Shown: positions 1 to 8,603 of the stretch, piece after piece | Layout: each line of letters starts with the position of its first letter | Numbering within the stretch: position 1 is the stretch's first letter | Origin: Candidatus Thiodiazotropha sp. (ex Epidulcina cf. delphinae) | GTDB lineage: Bacteria; Pseudomonadota; Gammaproteobacteria; Chromatiales; Chromatiaceae | Length of the DNA stretch: 33,288 nt | Direction of reading: 5' to 3' | NCBI GenBank assembly: GCA_025656505.1 | Contig: JAHXHR010000027.1 | Location: 1 to 33,288, forward strand | Position numbers and translations under genes: made by a program | Notes under the pieces: generated by a model | What the model was told of the DNA's origin: nothing | Database searches by the model: none | What the model saw: only the letters and a program-made list of their open reading frames with translations

Positions 1-169
1 CAGCGGTTATGCCAATCAGGAATGAAATGGCGTGAAAGAGGGGTATCTATTATATTGAGCTTAAGAACCTTGGAGCGATCAAATCGTTGGGGACAGTTCT
101 GGGGGAAAGTTAGCCAATTTGGCGTAGGGTACTAATACACTACATCATGCTATAGCTACACCCTGGCGC

Positions 170-1141
170 TCAGTGTTTCAGAATCCATCCTGATATCGCA
201 TCCATTATGACTGGCTTTAGATCTTCACCGCCACGTGAAAGTACATGATTTGCGTCTTCCAACCGTTTCACCTCAAGATTTTTTTTGCCGGCATTCTCGA
301 AAGCTTGAACCAGATAATCAAGGGATTCTATCGGCTCACTGCTATCCTTCACCCCCATTATGGCTAAGATCGGGGCATTGACGAGTAACAGAGCCTCTGT
401 CGGTGAAACATCAAAATAAGATGACCAGTATCGATACGTTTGCCCGAATGACTTGTCAAATGAGTTAGGAGACCTTGACACCTTTTTTTCCAGTGCATCA
501 ATATCCATAGAAATCTCGCCACGCGCATATAATATTCGCAATGCCTGGCGTTGAGACATACCCCCAGAGCCTATAATAGCCACTGAACTGATGCCGGATC
601 GCAATGCTGCAATTTCGCCGGCTATGACACCGCCCTCGGAGACGCCGAATAAGGAAACCTTCTCGAAAAGGCCGGCGCCTCCGGAGAGCAGCCAGTCTGT
701 GACGGCAAGGGCGCGATCACGACGCGCAGCAAAATAGTTTTCAGCCAGAAACTCATCGGAACAAAACAATCCGGTGTCACGATACTGAATTCCCGGCTTT
801 TCAAGAGCAAAGATCCGGAATGGCCCTCTCAAACCGTCTAAATAGGGACGCAGATAGTTTACCAGGCTGGCGCAGCCACTACCCGTAAGAAACAGAATAG
901 CGTGACTTGGATTGGATCCTGAGTCGAAGGCATAGATAGTGGTTGCAGGTGTAGCAGCAACCGGGGCCTGTAATTGTTCAAGCGGCAATGAAGTACTTTT
1001 CAGGAGATATTGAACCTGCCGTACACTTGCACAACCGGATAAAACCGACAGCGTTAATAAGACTGACAGCCATTGCCTTACATGCCGATGAATAGCTGGA
1101 TAAACGTATCCTTGAGAAAACGGCATTATCCGGGGCGGCAT
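170..1141 (-). CDS. Alpha/beta-hydrolase-fold lipoprotein
   Basis: Predicted outer- or inner-membrane-anchored hydrolase of unknown substrate. From the chosen start the protein has 323 residues. A signal peptide ends in a lipobox LSGC with the lipidated Cys at about 37. The fold is shown by a nucleophile elbow GVSEG (Ser about 168), a candidate acid Asp in GVKDSS (about 266) and a His in DANHV (about 299), in the normal order. The stretch FLTGSGC near residue 85 fits the oxyanion-hole strand. A longer frame opens at 1309, but the ATG at 1141 is preceded by GGAAGG at a good distance, and the longer form would bury the signal peptide. The gene stands alone: the next gene upstream on the same strand is a broken nuclease fragment. 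It could be an esterase, thioesterase or peptidase; the sequence does not say which. Confidence 0.75.
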   Translation of the reverse strand: MPPRIMPFSQGYVYPAIHRHVRQWLSVLLTLSVLSGCASVRQVQYLLKSTSLPLEQLQAPVAATPATTIYAFDSGSNPSHAILFLTGSGCASLVNYLRPYLDGLRGPFRIFALEKPGIQYRDTGLFCSDEFLAENYFAARRDRALAVTDWLLSGGAGLFEKVSLFGVSEGGVIAGEIAALRSGISSVAIIGSGGMSQRQALRILYARGEISMDIDALEKKVSRSPNSFDKSFGQTYRYWSSYFDVSPTEALLLVNAPILAIMGVKDSSEPIESLDYLVQAFENAGKKNLEVKRLEDANHVLSRGGEDLKPVIMDAISGWILKH

Positions 1142-1319
1142 AGTACAATCCTTCCGATTACAGAAATGTATAACAATACAGCTCAGGAGAAAAACTGCGT
1201 AATCTCTTGAAGCAATGACGAACCTGACGGGCCGCCACCGAAGGAAGCTCTGATTAAACCTAAAAACCGCAGTTGGACGGGGTGAAGTGTGCGCTCGGTG
1301 AATAGACAAATCGAAGTTA

Positions 1320-1508
1320 CTAGTTTGCCTGGCGGAACAGGCGACTATCCTTGATGGATGTTATGAGATCATGCAATGTCTTCCGCTCGACCAGAAACCG
1401 GCCATCCACTTCATAATCCCCCACCTCAAGGCGACGGACACCAATCGAAAATTCACCAGCAGCGCGAAGGAGATCAAAGATGCCGCTACGCATTTCCCGA
1501 TCATCCAC
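1320..1508 (-). pseudogene. ERCC4-type nuclease, N-terminal fragment
   Basis: Only the first 60 or so residues of an ERCC4 (XPF-like) nuclease domain remain. The segment has VDDRE, the GDY motif (Asp about 31) and the catalytic ERKxxxD motif (ERKTLHD, residues 41-47), followed by the usual DSRLFRQA. It then ends at once in a stop, whereas bacterial ERCC4-domain proteins normally run to 200 residues or more. The first possible start is a GTG. In-frame coding-like sequence continues upstream (DVGIS before VDD) to a TGA near 1579 with no ATG, so the 5' end is probably damaged too. A small unrelated open segment (codons about 1536-1650, minus strand, ending QNS-stop) lies just upstream and is unidentified. 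Probably a non-functional remnant. Confidence 0.6.
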
Positions 1509-1679
1509 TGAAATACCAACGTCCTGTGTCGTCCGGCATGCACTCCCTATGAATTCTGAGAGATTTTTTTCCGCATCTCAACTGCCGTCGTCATCCTTGT
1601 GATGGAAAGGCAAAGCCGCTCCATGTCAGTAACCCATTCACTATCGCTGCTGTCACGCTAATTCCCTCCTCCTTGCGAA

Positions 1680-3005
1680 TCAATCCCCACGTCCGATGGC
1701 ATAGTAGCTGAATCCGGCTTCCTTGAGGCGATGCGGATCGTAGATGTTGCGGCCATCGAAGATCACCGGCTCGCTCAGCGCCTGTTTGATCCCATCGAAG
1801 TCGGGACTGCGGAAGACCTGCCATTCCGTCACTACGACCAAGGCGTCCGCACCCGTGAGCGTACTCTCCTGATCTTCGCAGTAGACCAGATCATCACGAT
1901 CGCCGTAGAGGCGGCGGCACTCCTCCATTGCCTCAGGGTCGAAGGCCCGGACTTTGGCCCCGGCATCCCATAACCCTTCCATGAGTACCCGGCTGGAGGC
2001 TTCACGCATGTCATCGGTGTTCGGCTTGAAGGAGAGACCCCAGAGGGCAAAGGTCTTAGGCTGCAAATCACCCGAATAGTGTCTGTTGATCTTATCGAGG
2101 AGCACCCGTTTCTGGCGGTAGTTGACCGCCTCAACCGCAGTCAGTAATTGTGCGTCGTACCCCACCTCCCGGGCGGTGCGCTCCAGTGCGTTGACATCCT
2201 TGGGAAAACAGGAGCCGCCATAACCGCACCCCGGATAGATGAAGGAGTAGCCGATGCGGGTGTCCGCGCCGATACCGTGCCGCACCTGTTCAATATCGGC
2301 GCCCAGGCGTTCCGCCAGATTGGAGAGCTCATTCATGAAACTGATCTTGGTGGCCAAGATGGCGTTGGCGGCATATTTGGTCATCTCGGCGGAGCGGATA
2401 TCCATGGCGATGAGGCGATCGTGATTGCGATTGAAAGGGGCGTACAGCGCGCGCAGCAACTCCGTCGTGCGCGGATTGTCGCTGCCGATAATGATCCGGT
2501 CCGGCTTCATGAAGTCGTCCAGCGCAGCGCCTTCCTTTAAGAACTCGGGGTTGGAGACCACGTCGAACTCGAACTGCTTTCCCTTGGCCCGAAGGCTTTC
2601 GCTGATACGCTCCCTGACCTTATCCGCAGTGCCCACCGGAACGGTGGACTTATCCACGACCACCCGGTAGTCGTTCATGTGTTCGGCAATCGACTGCGCA
2701 ACCGCCAGGACATATTGAAGATCCGCCGAGCCGTCTTCATCGGCAGGCGTGCCCACGGCAATGAACTGGAACAGTCCATGTTCGACTGCCTGTTCGGCGT
2801 CGGTGGTGAAACTTAATCGACCAGCCTGTGTATTACGCTCGACCATGGCCTCGAGACCCGGTTCATAAATCGGGATGCCGCCCTGTTCGAGCAACTCGAT
2901 TTTACGGCTGTCCACATCCATGCAGAGCACGTCATTTCCCACCTCGGCCAGGCAGGCGCCCGTTACCAAACCGACATAGCCTGAACCGAATACTGTCACT
3001 TTCAT
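1680..3005 (-). CDS. ugd: UDP-glucose 6-dehydrogenase
   Basis: Oxidises UDP-glucose to UDP-glucuronate with two NAD+, feeding exopolysaccharide or LPS sugar synthesis in the cytoplasm. The 441-residue length is typical. The N-terminal Rossmann motif GSGYVG is at residues 7-12, the NAD-domain motifs VGTPADEDG and DKSTVPVGT follow, and the catalytic Cys266 sits in GGSCFPKD. The C-terminal UDP-binding domain ([13 protein letters not shown]) is complete. A TTG two codons earlier is possible, but the ATG at 3005 has AAGGA seven bases upstream. The gene is not beside other polysaccharide genes here; the 180 bases upstream probably carry its promoter. Confidence 0.95.
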   Translation of the reverse strand: MKVTVFGSGYVGLVTGACLAEVGNDVLCMDVDSRKIELLEQGGIPIYEPGLEAMVERNTQAGRLSFTTDAEQAVEHGLFQFIAVGTPADEDGSADLQYVLAVAQSIAEHMNDYRVVVDKSTVPVGTADKVRERISESLRAKGKQFEFDVVSNPEFLKEGAALDDFMKPDRIIIGSDNPRTTELLRALYAPFNRNHDRLIAMDIRSAEMTKYAANAILATKISFMNELSNLAERLGADIEQVRHGIGADTRIGYSFIYPGCGYGGSCFPKDVNALERTAREVGYDAQLLTAVEAVNYRQKRVLLDKINRHYSGDLQPKTFALWGLSFKPNTDDMREASSRVLMEGLWDAGAKVRAFDPEAMEECRRLYGDRDDLVYCEDQESTLTGADALVVVTEWQVFRSPDFDGIKQALSEPVIFDGRNIYDPHRLKEAGFSYYAIGRGD

Positions 3006-3183
3006 TGTCAATCCTTACGGGATGCGATAATTAACTCAAAATGCGCAGTCGGCCATCATACTTGTTGTGCAATCAGGAAACCACATCATCTAGCCCGCAT
3101 TTCTCACACCCTATCTACTGCGACGGCCCAAGGGTACGCGCTGAGCGGCTTTCACGCTGTCGGGGTGCTCAGCATAGTGTCGG

Positions 3184-3852
3184 CTAGGGATCCAAGGCCT
3201 GCTGGATCGCCACGTTCAACTCGTCCGAGGTCTGTTCTTCCACCCGAATCATCGGCAGGCGTCGGATCTTCGCCTGCCCCCTCAGAAACACCGGCGACAT
3301 CACCTTGCCCTGGCCTAGCACGCCGCTGATACGCAAAGGGATCAGCGGCACTTTCGCAATAACGGCCAAGCGTGCGGCGCCGGCCTTGATCTTTCTCGGC
3401 GAATCCGTGTCGAGGTGGATCTTGCCATGGGGGAAGAGCGCCACCACTTCGCCCTCGCGGAGCGCCTTAAACGCCTGACGCATGGCCTTTTCCGGAGAGT
3501 TCTCACGATCGACGGGGATACACCCGACGGCGCGAAACAACCACTGCACGCCAAAGCGCTGATATTGCTCGCGGGCGATGAGAAAGCGTAAGGGTCTACG
3601 GCTCGATGCTACCATCAGCAGAGGATCGAGACCTGAGATGTGATTAGCCACCACAATCGCGGCCCCCGTTTCAGGAATCGGCAATTCAATCTGCGCAAGC
3701 CGATGGTAGCGATGACAGTAGAGCCGGTTGAAGCCATCCAGTCGGTTCAACCAGAACCATCCCCAATCGATCCGTGCAGCCTCTCGGCAGCGCCCGTTAA
3801 GCCAGACCAAACCAACCATAATCAGTACTACCGTAAACAGGGAAAGCATCAT
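3184..3852 (-). CDS. PlsC-like 1-acylglycerol-phosphate acyltransferase family protein
   Basis: Lysophospholipid acyltransferase (LPLAT) family membrane protein of 222 residues. A hydrophobic N-terminal segment (about 3-18) precedes the catalytic HX4D motif in NHISGLD (His71, Asp76), block II GCIPVDREN (about 110-118) and block IV VPLIPLRISG (about 168-177). Block III, usually FPEGTR and involved in binding the glycerol phosphate, reads FPHGKIH (140-146), so the acceptor may not be ordinary lysophosphatidate. It lies downstream of the deformylase gene with a 31-base gap and probably ends the operon. No clear Shine-Dalgarno is visible; the start is one of two adjacent ATGs. The family is secure, the substrate is not. 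Confidence 0.8.
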   Translation of the reverse strand: MMLSLFTVVLIMVGLVWLNGRCREAARIDWGWFWLNRLDGFNRLYCHRYHRLAQIELPIPETGAAIVVANHISGLDPLLMVASSRRPLRFLIAREQYQRFGVQWLFRAVGCIPVDRENSPEKAMRQAFKALREGEVVALFPHGKIHLDTDSPRKIKAGAARLAVIAKVPLIPLRISGVLGQGKVMSPVFLRGQAKIRRLPMIRVEEQTSDELNVAIQQALDP

Positions 3853-3883
3853 AAATTAAGTCAATTCATTGAAATAACGGACA

Positions 3884-4414
3884 CTACACCTGCTTTTTCC
3901 TGTTCCCGCCTTTCTGGTAGACCTTGCGTTGAAACAGGTCAGTACGCCGACTCACCAGTCGGTCGATGAACAATATGCCATCAAGATGATCCACTTCATG
4001 CTGCAGTGCGCGGGCCTCGAATCCCTCCATTTCGTACGCCTGAAGCTCGCCCCGGGGATCATGCGCACGCAGCTTGATGCGTGCTGCACGAATCACGTTA
4101 CCGGTGTAGTCGGGTACGGAAAGACAACCTTCGCGCCCGAGTGCGAAGCCGTCCCAGTCGGTGATTTCCGGATTCACCAGAATCAGACGGCCGTGATTGG
4201 GCACAGGTTTTCCGGTCGTGGAGCAATCGATAATGATAATACGCTGCCACCTCCCTGCCTGAGGCGCGGCAATGCCAACGGCTGCCGGTCCGGCCTGACG
4301 GGTCTCCTCCAGGTCGGCAACGAAACGATGCAGCTCCCGGTCAAAATGCACGACATCCTCGGCAACCTCCTTCAGCCTGGGATCGGGCAGTTTCAGGATT
4401 TCCAGGATCGCCAT
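3884..4414 (-). CDS. def: Peptide deformylase
   Basis: Metalloenzyme that removes the N-formyl group from nascent proteins. At 176 residues the length is normal. All three family motifs are present: GIAAPQ (47-52), EGCLS with metal-ligand Cys97 (95-99), and HEVDH (139-143), which supplies the two His ligands and the catalytic Glu. The start ATG overlaps the stop of the upstream ACT-domain gene by one base (TGATG), implying translational coupling. The gene is not next to fmt, where the housekeeping deformylase gene often lies, so the genome may hold a second copy. The basic C-terminal tail (NRKKQ) is not part of the catalytic core. Confidence 0.93.
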   Translation of the reverse strand: MAILEILKLPDPRLKEVAEDVVHFDRELHRFVADLEETRQAGPAAVGIAAPQAGRWQRIIIIDCSTTGKPVPNHGRLILVNPEITDWDGFALGREGCLSVPDYTGNVIRAARIKLRAHDPRGELQAYEMEGFEARALQHEVDHLDGILFIDRLVSRRTDLFQRKVYQKGGNRKKQV

Positions 4415-4932
4415 CAGCCGATCAGTGTCTCGATGGACGATACGTGGACATCGATCTCCTCCGACTCGAGCTGATTCAGCGCCGACTCAAGCACTTCGAG
4501 GCCGGCCTCCGCATAACCCTCTATGGTCATGATATAGACCGGCTTGTCCGTACTGCCCACCACGTCCGAATCCAACTCGAGAATATTGAAACCGCAACCG
4601 GCAAGCACCCCTGTCACACTGGCGATAATCCCGGCGCGATCAGCCCCGTTGACCCGCACCTGAAAATTGGGGATTCGATGCTGATGCAGACCGCCATGCA
4701 TGGGGTCCAGATGAAACCGTAGCCGCAATTGCTCCGCGACCGGCGCAATGTATGAGGCCAATGCCTGTTCACTCTGACCACCATTCACCATCATCATGAT
4801 GGTGAAGTTGCCTCCTAATCGAATCATGGAGGTCTCACCAAGGATACAACCACCTTTATAGAGGGCATCCGTCACCCGGGCTACGATTCCAGGCCGGTCT
4901 TCACCCACCAGCGTCAACATCTGCCAATTCAT
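4414..4932 (-). CDS. GcvR-like tandem ACT-domain protein
   Basis: Two ACT domains fill this 172-residue protein: the first begins at LTLVGEDRPGIVARVTDAL (about 6-24), the second at VRVNGADRAGIIASVTGVL (about 92-110). This is the architecture of GcvR, which represses the glycine-cleavage operon in Escherichia coli by binding GcvA, and of related amino-acid-sensing regulators. No DNA-binding domain is present, so any regulatory effect would act through a partner protein. The ATG at 4932 follows GGAGG and overlaps the pgeF stop by four bases. No gcvA or gcv operon is in the window, so the glycine link rests on the family only. Confidence 0.8.
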   Translation of the reverse strand: MNWQMLTLVGEDRPGIVARVTDALYKGGCILGETSMIRLGGNFTIMMMVNGGQSEQALASYIAPVAEQLRLRFHLDPMHGGLHQHRIPNFQVRVNGADRAGIIASVTGVLAGCGFNILELDSDVVGSTDKPVYIMTIEGYAEAGLEVLESALNQLESEEIDVHVSSIETLIG

Positions 4933-5675
4933 GCTCCCTCCTCAGGTTCAAGCCAGACCAGCGAAGCCATTCGACCCGTCACCCCGTCACGGCGATAGGA
5001 ATAGAAGCGCTCGCGGTGGGTCACTGTACAGTAATCGCCTCCTCCGACGAAACCCACGCCCGCACGCTTCAATCGTGCCCTGGCCAAGGCATAGATGTCG
5101 GCCAACCAACGTCCCGGACCCGCAGGGGCGAAGGCATCCTCATCCTCCGGCGACTCGGCGAGAAAGGCTTGTCGCACCTCATCTCCGACCTCGAACGCCG
5201 ACGGCCCTATTGCCGGCCCCAGCCAGACCATCAACTGTTGCGCAGGCGATGCCATGCGCTGCAAGGAGCGCTCGATAACACCGGCAGCGAGGCCACGCCA
5301 TCCCGCATGCACCGCGCAGACCTGTCGGCCCGGCCTGTCCGTGATCAACAGCGGCAGACAATCTGCGGTAAGCACCGCGCACACCACCCCGGCCCGGGCC
5401 GTGCAGACCGCATCGGCTTCACAACCCGTCCGATCCTGATCGGCATCGGCGACTGTGCAACCATGCACCTGTTTGATCCAGAACGGCTCAGCCGGCAACT
5501 GACACTGTTTTTTCAGATAGCGTCTGTTCCACACCACTGCCGCCGGGTCATCACCCACATGGTCGGCCAGATTGAGGCCTTCAAACACTCCCCGACTAAC
5601 CCCGCCCCGGCGGGTGGTGATCAAGGCCCTGACATGGGCGGGGGCTGGCCAATCCGGTTTCAAAGGCTCGATCAC
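4929..5675 (-). CDS. pgeF: Purine nucleoside phosphorylase, YfiH/PgeF (DUF152) family
   Basis: Member of the multicopper-oxidase-like family formerly called laccase domain proteins. Family members have been assigned purine nucleoside phosphorylase and adenosine deaminase activity, and in Escherichia coli a role in correcting mis-incorporated serine in peptidoglycan. The 248-residue protein has the conserved metal-site triad: His71 in KQVHG, Cys106 in TADCLP and His123 in AVHAGWRG. The start is GTG, overlapping the rluD stop by four bases (GTGA), as is common for this gene pair. It stands in the usual rluD-pgeF order. Confidence 0.9.
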   Translation of the reverse strand: MIEPLKPDWPAPAHVRALITTRRGGVSRGVFEGLNLADHVGDDPAAVVWNRRYLKKQCQLPAEPFWIKQVHGCTVADADQDRTGCEADAVCTARAGVVCAVLTADCLPLLITDRPGRQVCAVHAGWRGLAAGVIERSLQRMASPAQQLMVWLGPAIGPSAFEVGDEVRQAFLAESPEDEDAFAPAGPGRWLADIYALARARLKRAGVGFVGGGDYCTVTHRERFYSYRRDGVTGRMASLVWLEPEEGA

Positions 5676-6643
5676 TGCCCGGCATCCTCCCCCAACAGCA
5701 TCAACATCCGCTGCATATCACTTGGGGGCGACGCCTTCCAAGCCACGGTTTCACCCGACACAGGATGCACCAGTTCAAGCCGCGTGGCATGTAGCGCCTG
5801 ACGCCTGAAAACCCCGAGCGCCTGCCGAACCGCCTCATTCGCACCTGCCGGGAGCTTCAAACGACCTCCGTAGAGGGGATCCCCAAGGAGCGGATGGTGA
5901 ATGTGACTCATATGCACACGAATCTGGTGGGTGCGTCCGGTCTCCAGATTGACCTGCAAATAGGTATGGGCGCGAAACCGTTGCAGTACACGGTAGTGGG
6001 TCAGCGCCGATTTCCCTGCCTCGATGACCGCCATGCGCAGACGATTGACAGGATGCCTACCTATCGGGGCATCGACCGTACCGCCTGAGATCATCACTCC
6101 CTGCACGATGGCCCGGTACTCCCGTTTGACACTCCGTTCAAGCAATTGCCGGACCAACGAATGCTGCGCCTGCAGGGTCTTGGCAACCACCAGCAGACCG
6201 CTGGTCTCCTTGTCGAGCCGATGCACAATCCCCGCCCGAGGGATCCGCTTCAACGGCGGATGGTGATTGAGCAGCCCGTTCAACAGGGTTCCATCCGGGT
6301 TCCCCGCAGCGGGATGCATGACTATCCCGGCAGGCTTGTTGATGACCAGCAGACAATCGTCCTCATAGCAAAGATCCAGGTCCATCTCCTGGGGCGCATC
6401 GGCGACCTCCTCGTACAGCAAGGGCCTTAAACTCACCGCTTCGCCGCCCCGCACCCTCTCCTTGGCCCTGCACGGACGACCATCCAACTGTACCTGCCCC
6501 TGCTTGATCCAGTGTTGCAGGCGACTGCGGGAGAATTCGGGAAAATGTTCAGCTAACACCCGATCAAGACGGCTGCCGGCCAGACTTTCAGGTATCCGCA
6601 TGACACGCGGAGGGGTTTCATCGACTGCTCTTTTTAGGATCAT
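5672..6643 (-). CDS. rluD: 23S rRNA pseudouridine synthase RluD
   Basis: Makes pseudouridines in helix 69 of 23S rRNA (1911, 1915 and 1917 in Escherichia coli numbering). The 323-residue protein has an N-terminal S4 RNA-binding domain (about 22-75, SRLDRVLAEHF onward) and a RluA-type catalytic domain with the signature HRLDKETSG, catalytic Asp144. The ATG at 6643 is used; an internal ATG at 6601 (MRIPES) would also keep the S4 domain. The gene is divergent from bamD and heads the overlapping minus-strand cluster, an arrangement widely conserved in gammaproteobacteria. The assignment over RluC or RluA rests on length and neighbourhood. Confidence 0.93.
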   Translation of the reverse strand: MILKRAVDETPPRVMRIPESLAGSRLDRVLAEHFPEFSRSRLQHWIKQGQVQLDGRPCRAKERVRGGEAVSLRPLLYEEVADAPQEMDLDLCYEDDCLLVINKPAGIVMHPAAGNPDGTLLNGLLNHHPPLKRIPRAGIVHRLDKETSGLLVVAKTLQAQHSLVRQLLERSVKREYRAIVQGVMISGGTVDAPIGRHPVNRLRMAVIEAGKSALTHYRVLQRFRAHTYLQVNLETGRTHQIRVHMSHIHHPLLGDPLYGGRLKLPAGANEAVRQALGVFRRQALHATRLELVHPVSGETVAWKASPPSDMQRMLMLLGEDAGQ

Positions 6644-6894
6644 GCCTTATCCGACACTCCCTAGTGTACTGTTATTCAGGTTATACTAACTCGAACTCGG
6701 CCTGGACGACATTCAGCTTGCCTGTGCCTATCCACGGTCGGGACTGCCGCCGTTTGCGGTAAACCTGGCGCTACACGGTGTAGCCATGCCTTGATCCGCG
6801 CCAGGCGCAGACAGGATGAGGGGATAACGAAGTCAATCTGCTTACGCCGGGTCAATAGTAGTTCAGCGTCTCAATTCACAGGTATCGACCGGCC
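6644..6894. promoter_or_regulatory. Divergent rluD/bamD intergenic region
   Basis: These 251 bases separate two divergent genes and must carry both promoters. No confident -35/-10 pair could be assigned by eye. An AT-rich patch around 6680-6692 (TTATACTAACT) could hold a -10 element on either strand. Nothing else is recognised. Confidence 0.4.
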
Positions 6895-7674
6895 ATGTTC
6901 TGGAAAAGCTTACCCCCCTTTCTCATCACTCTGCTGCTGTCGGGATGCTCCATGCCGGAACAGCTCGACGTCACCAAGGAATGGAGCGCCAGTCAATTCT
7001 ATTCCGAGGCCAAAACCGCCTTGTTGGACGGCGAATACGACCAGGCCATTAAACACTACAACGGATTGCAGGCCCGCTTTCCCTTCGGCCGCTACGCCAC
7101 CCAGGCGCAACTCGATATCATCTACGCTCACTATAAAAACGGGGAGCCAGATTCGGCAATTGCGGCATCCGACCGGTTCATAAAACTCAACCCGCAGAGT
7201 CCGTTTGTCGACTATGCCTACTACATGAAGGGATTGGCCAACTACAATCGCAATCAGAGTTTCCTCACCAGTATCCTGCCGACCGACCCTTCAGAAAGGG
7301 ACGCAGGCGCAGCGCTCGACGCCTTCAACGACTTCGCTGAGCTTGTGCGCCGCTATCCGGAGAGTAAATACTCCGCCGACGCCCGTCAGCGCATGCTCTA
7401 TCTGAGAAACAACCTGGCTAAATACCAGATCCACATAGCCCGTTACTATATGAAACGCGGCGCTTATCTGGCGGCAGCCAATCGGGCCAACCGGGTGGTT
7501 ACCCATTTTCAACGAACCGACGCGGTGCAAGAGGCCCTGGAGATCATGGTCGACGCCTATCACAGGCTCGGCATGGACAGTCTCGCCGACGATGCCCAGC
7601 GGGTGCTGGCGCTCAACCTTGAGAACGGCCGCTTAAAGAAACAGTCCGCTCCTGATTCAGGGCAAAATCCCTGA
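6895..7674 (+). CDS. bamD: Outer-membrane assembly lipoprotein BamD
   Basis: Essential lipoprotein of the BAM complex that inserts beta-barrel proteins into the outer membrane. The 259-residue protein starts with a short signal peptide and lipobox LLSGC (lipidated Cys18), followed by tetratricopeptide-like repeats from EWSASQFYSEAKTALLDGEY (about 29) onward. Family landmarks such as RFPFGRYATQAQLD and YYMKGLANY are present. The length agrees with Escherichia coli BamD (about 245). It is divergent from rluD, the usual neighbour. A weak ribosome site precedes the ATG, but no alternative start would keep the signal peptide. Confidence 0.94.
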   Translation: MFWKSLPPFLITLLLSGCSMPEQLDVTKEWSASQFYSEAKTALLDGEYDQAIKHYNGLQARFPFGRYATQAQLDIIYAHYKNGEPDSAIAASDRFIKLNPQSPFVDYAYYMKGLANYNRNQSFLTSILPTDPSERDAGAALDAFNDFAELVRRYPESKYSADARQRMLYLRNNLAKYQIHIARYYMKRGAYLAAANRANRVVTHFQRTDAVQEALEIMVDAYHRLGMDSLADDAQRVLALNLENGRLKKQSAPDSGQNP

Positions 7675-7773
7675 GCTAAGGGCGTATGAAGCGATCCGGA
7701 CAGGGTAGTGGAATCGCGGGGAAAAAATAGCGGGTTAGATTGCCGAACGCCTTCATATGGCCTTGCGGATCAA

Positions 7774-7806
7774 TCATCTACTACCCGCAGAGCGAGTAGT
7801 AGATGA
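7774..7806. repeat. Perfect 11-bp inverted repeat
   Basis: Arms TCATCTACTAC (7774-7784) and GTAGTAGATGA (7796-7806) are perfect complements around an 11-base centre that itself can pair (GC-AGA-GC). It lies 100 bases after bamD and is followed at once by a second hairpin, so it may belong to the bamD 3' end or to a small palindromic repeat. Confidence 0.6.
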
Positions 7807-7807
7807 A

Positions 7808-7824
7808 AGCCCCCAAAGGGGGCT
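7808..7824. terminator. GC-rich hairpin, possible terminator between convergent genes
   Basis: AGCCCCC and GGGGGCT pair around AAA. The stem is strong. There is no T run on the plus strand and only a broken one (TTTCATCT) on the minus strand, so termination is uncertain. Confidence 0.4.
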
Positions 7825-8063
7825 ATGTCAGGGCTACCTCTCACTTTTCTGCGTCTCCACCCTGCCGGCCCGGTTTTCCACAACCGGCCTGGGATGCCAT
7901 ATTTCTCTCGCAAAGATCGCAAAGCACGCCGACAATACATTGTCTTAGGATCCTTTGCGGGCTTGGCGGGAATTTTTTCCTCATGTGATCGCTGCAAGCC
8001 TTATGTTTCGACCTCCCTGCCTCAACCTGCCGCCACACTGCACGCCTGAGCCTCTTCGTGTCT

Positions 8064-8080
8064 CACCGCCTCAGGCGGTG
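8064..8080. terminator. Hairpin downstream of glnB
   Basis: CACCGCC and GGCGGTG pair around TCA, 83 bases past the glnB stop. It has a strong short stem but no long T tract. It probably folds in the glnB 3' end. Confidence 0.35.
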
Positions 8081-8162
8081 GTTTACCTACATTGAATCAG
8101 TGACGAAATTCACCGCCATAAACCCAGGGTTCGTCCCGGAAACGGCGCTGGGCCCGATCGTT

Positions 8163-8537
<375 letters not shown>

Positions 8538-8603
8538 TCAATTCGATGGCTTTGCGGAATTGTACCGCTCCGCAGTCAGGCGCGTCCATGCCCGCGTATC
8601 CGG

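Larger units (their letters stand above)
7675..8162. other. Intergenic region between bamD and glnB with several hairpins
   Basis: No gene is recognised in these 488 bases, which separate convergent genes. They hold several inverted repeats: an 11-bp-arm hairpin at 7774-7806, a GC-rich 7-bp hairpin at 7808-7824, a 6-bp palindrome at 7870-7887 and a 7-bp hairpin at 8064-8080. None has a strong T tract. Short open frames here give no recognisable protein. The stretch 7900-7975 contains a GCAAAG-rich sequence that looks like intergenic repeat material. Confidence 0.5.

Noticed and set aside
5016-5801. 261-codon plus-strand frame opposite pgeF and rluD
   Set aside because: Antisense to two conserved overlapping genes, without any domain.
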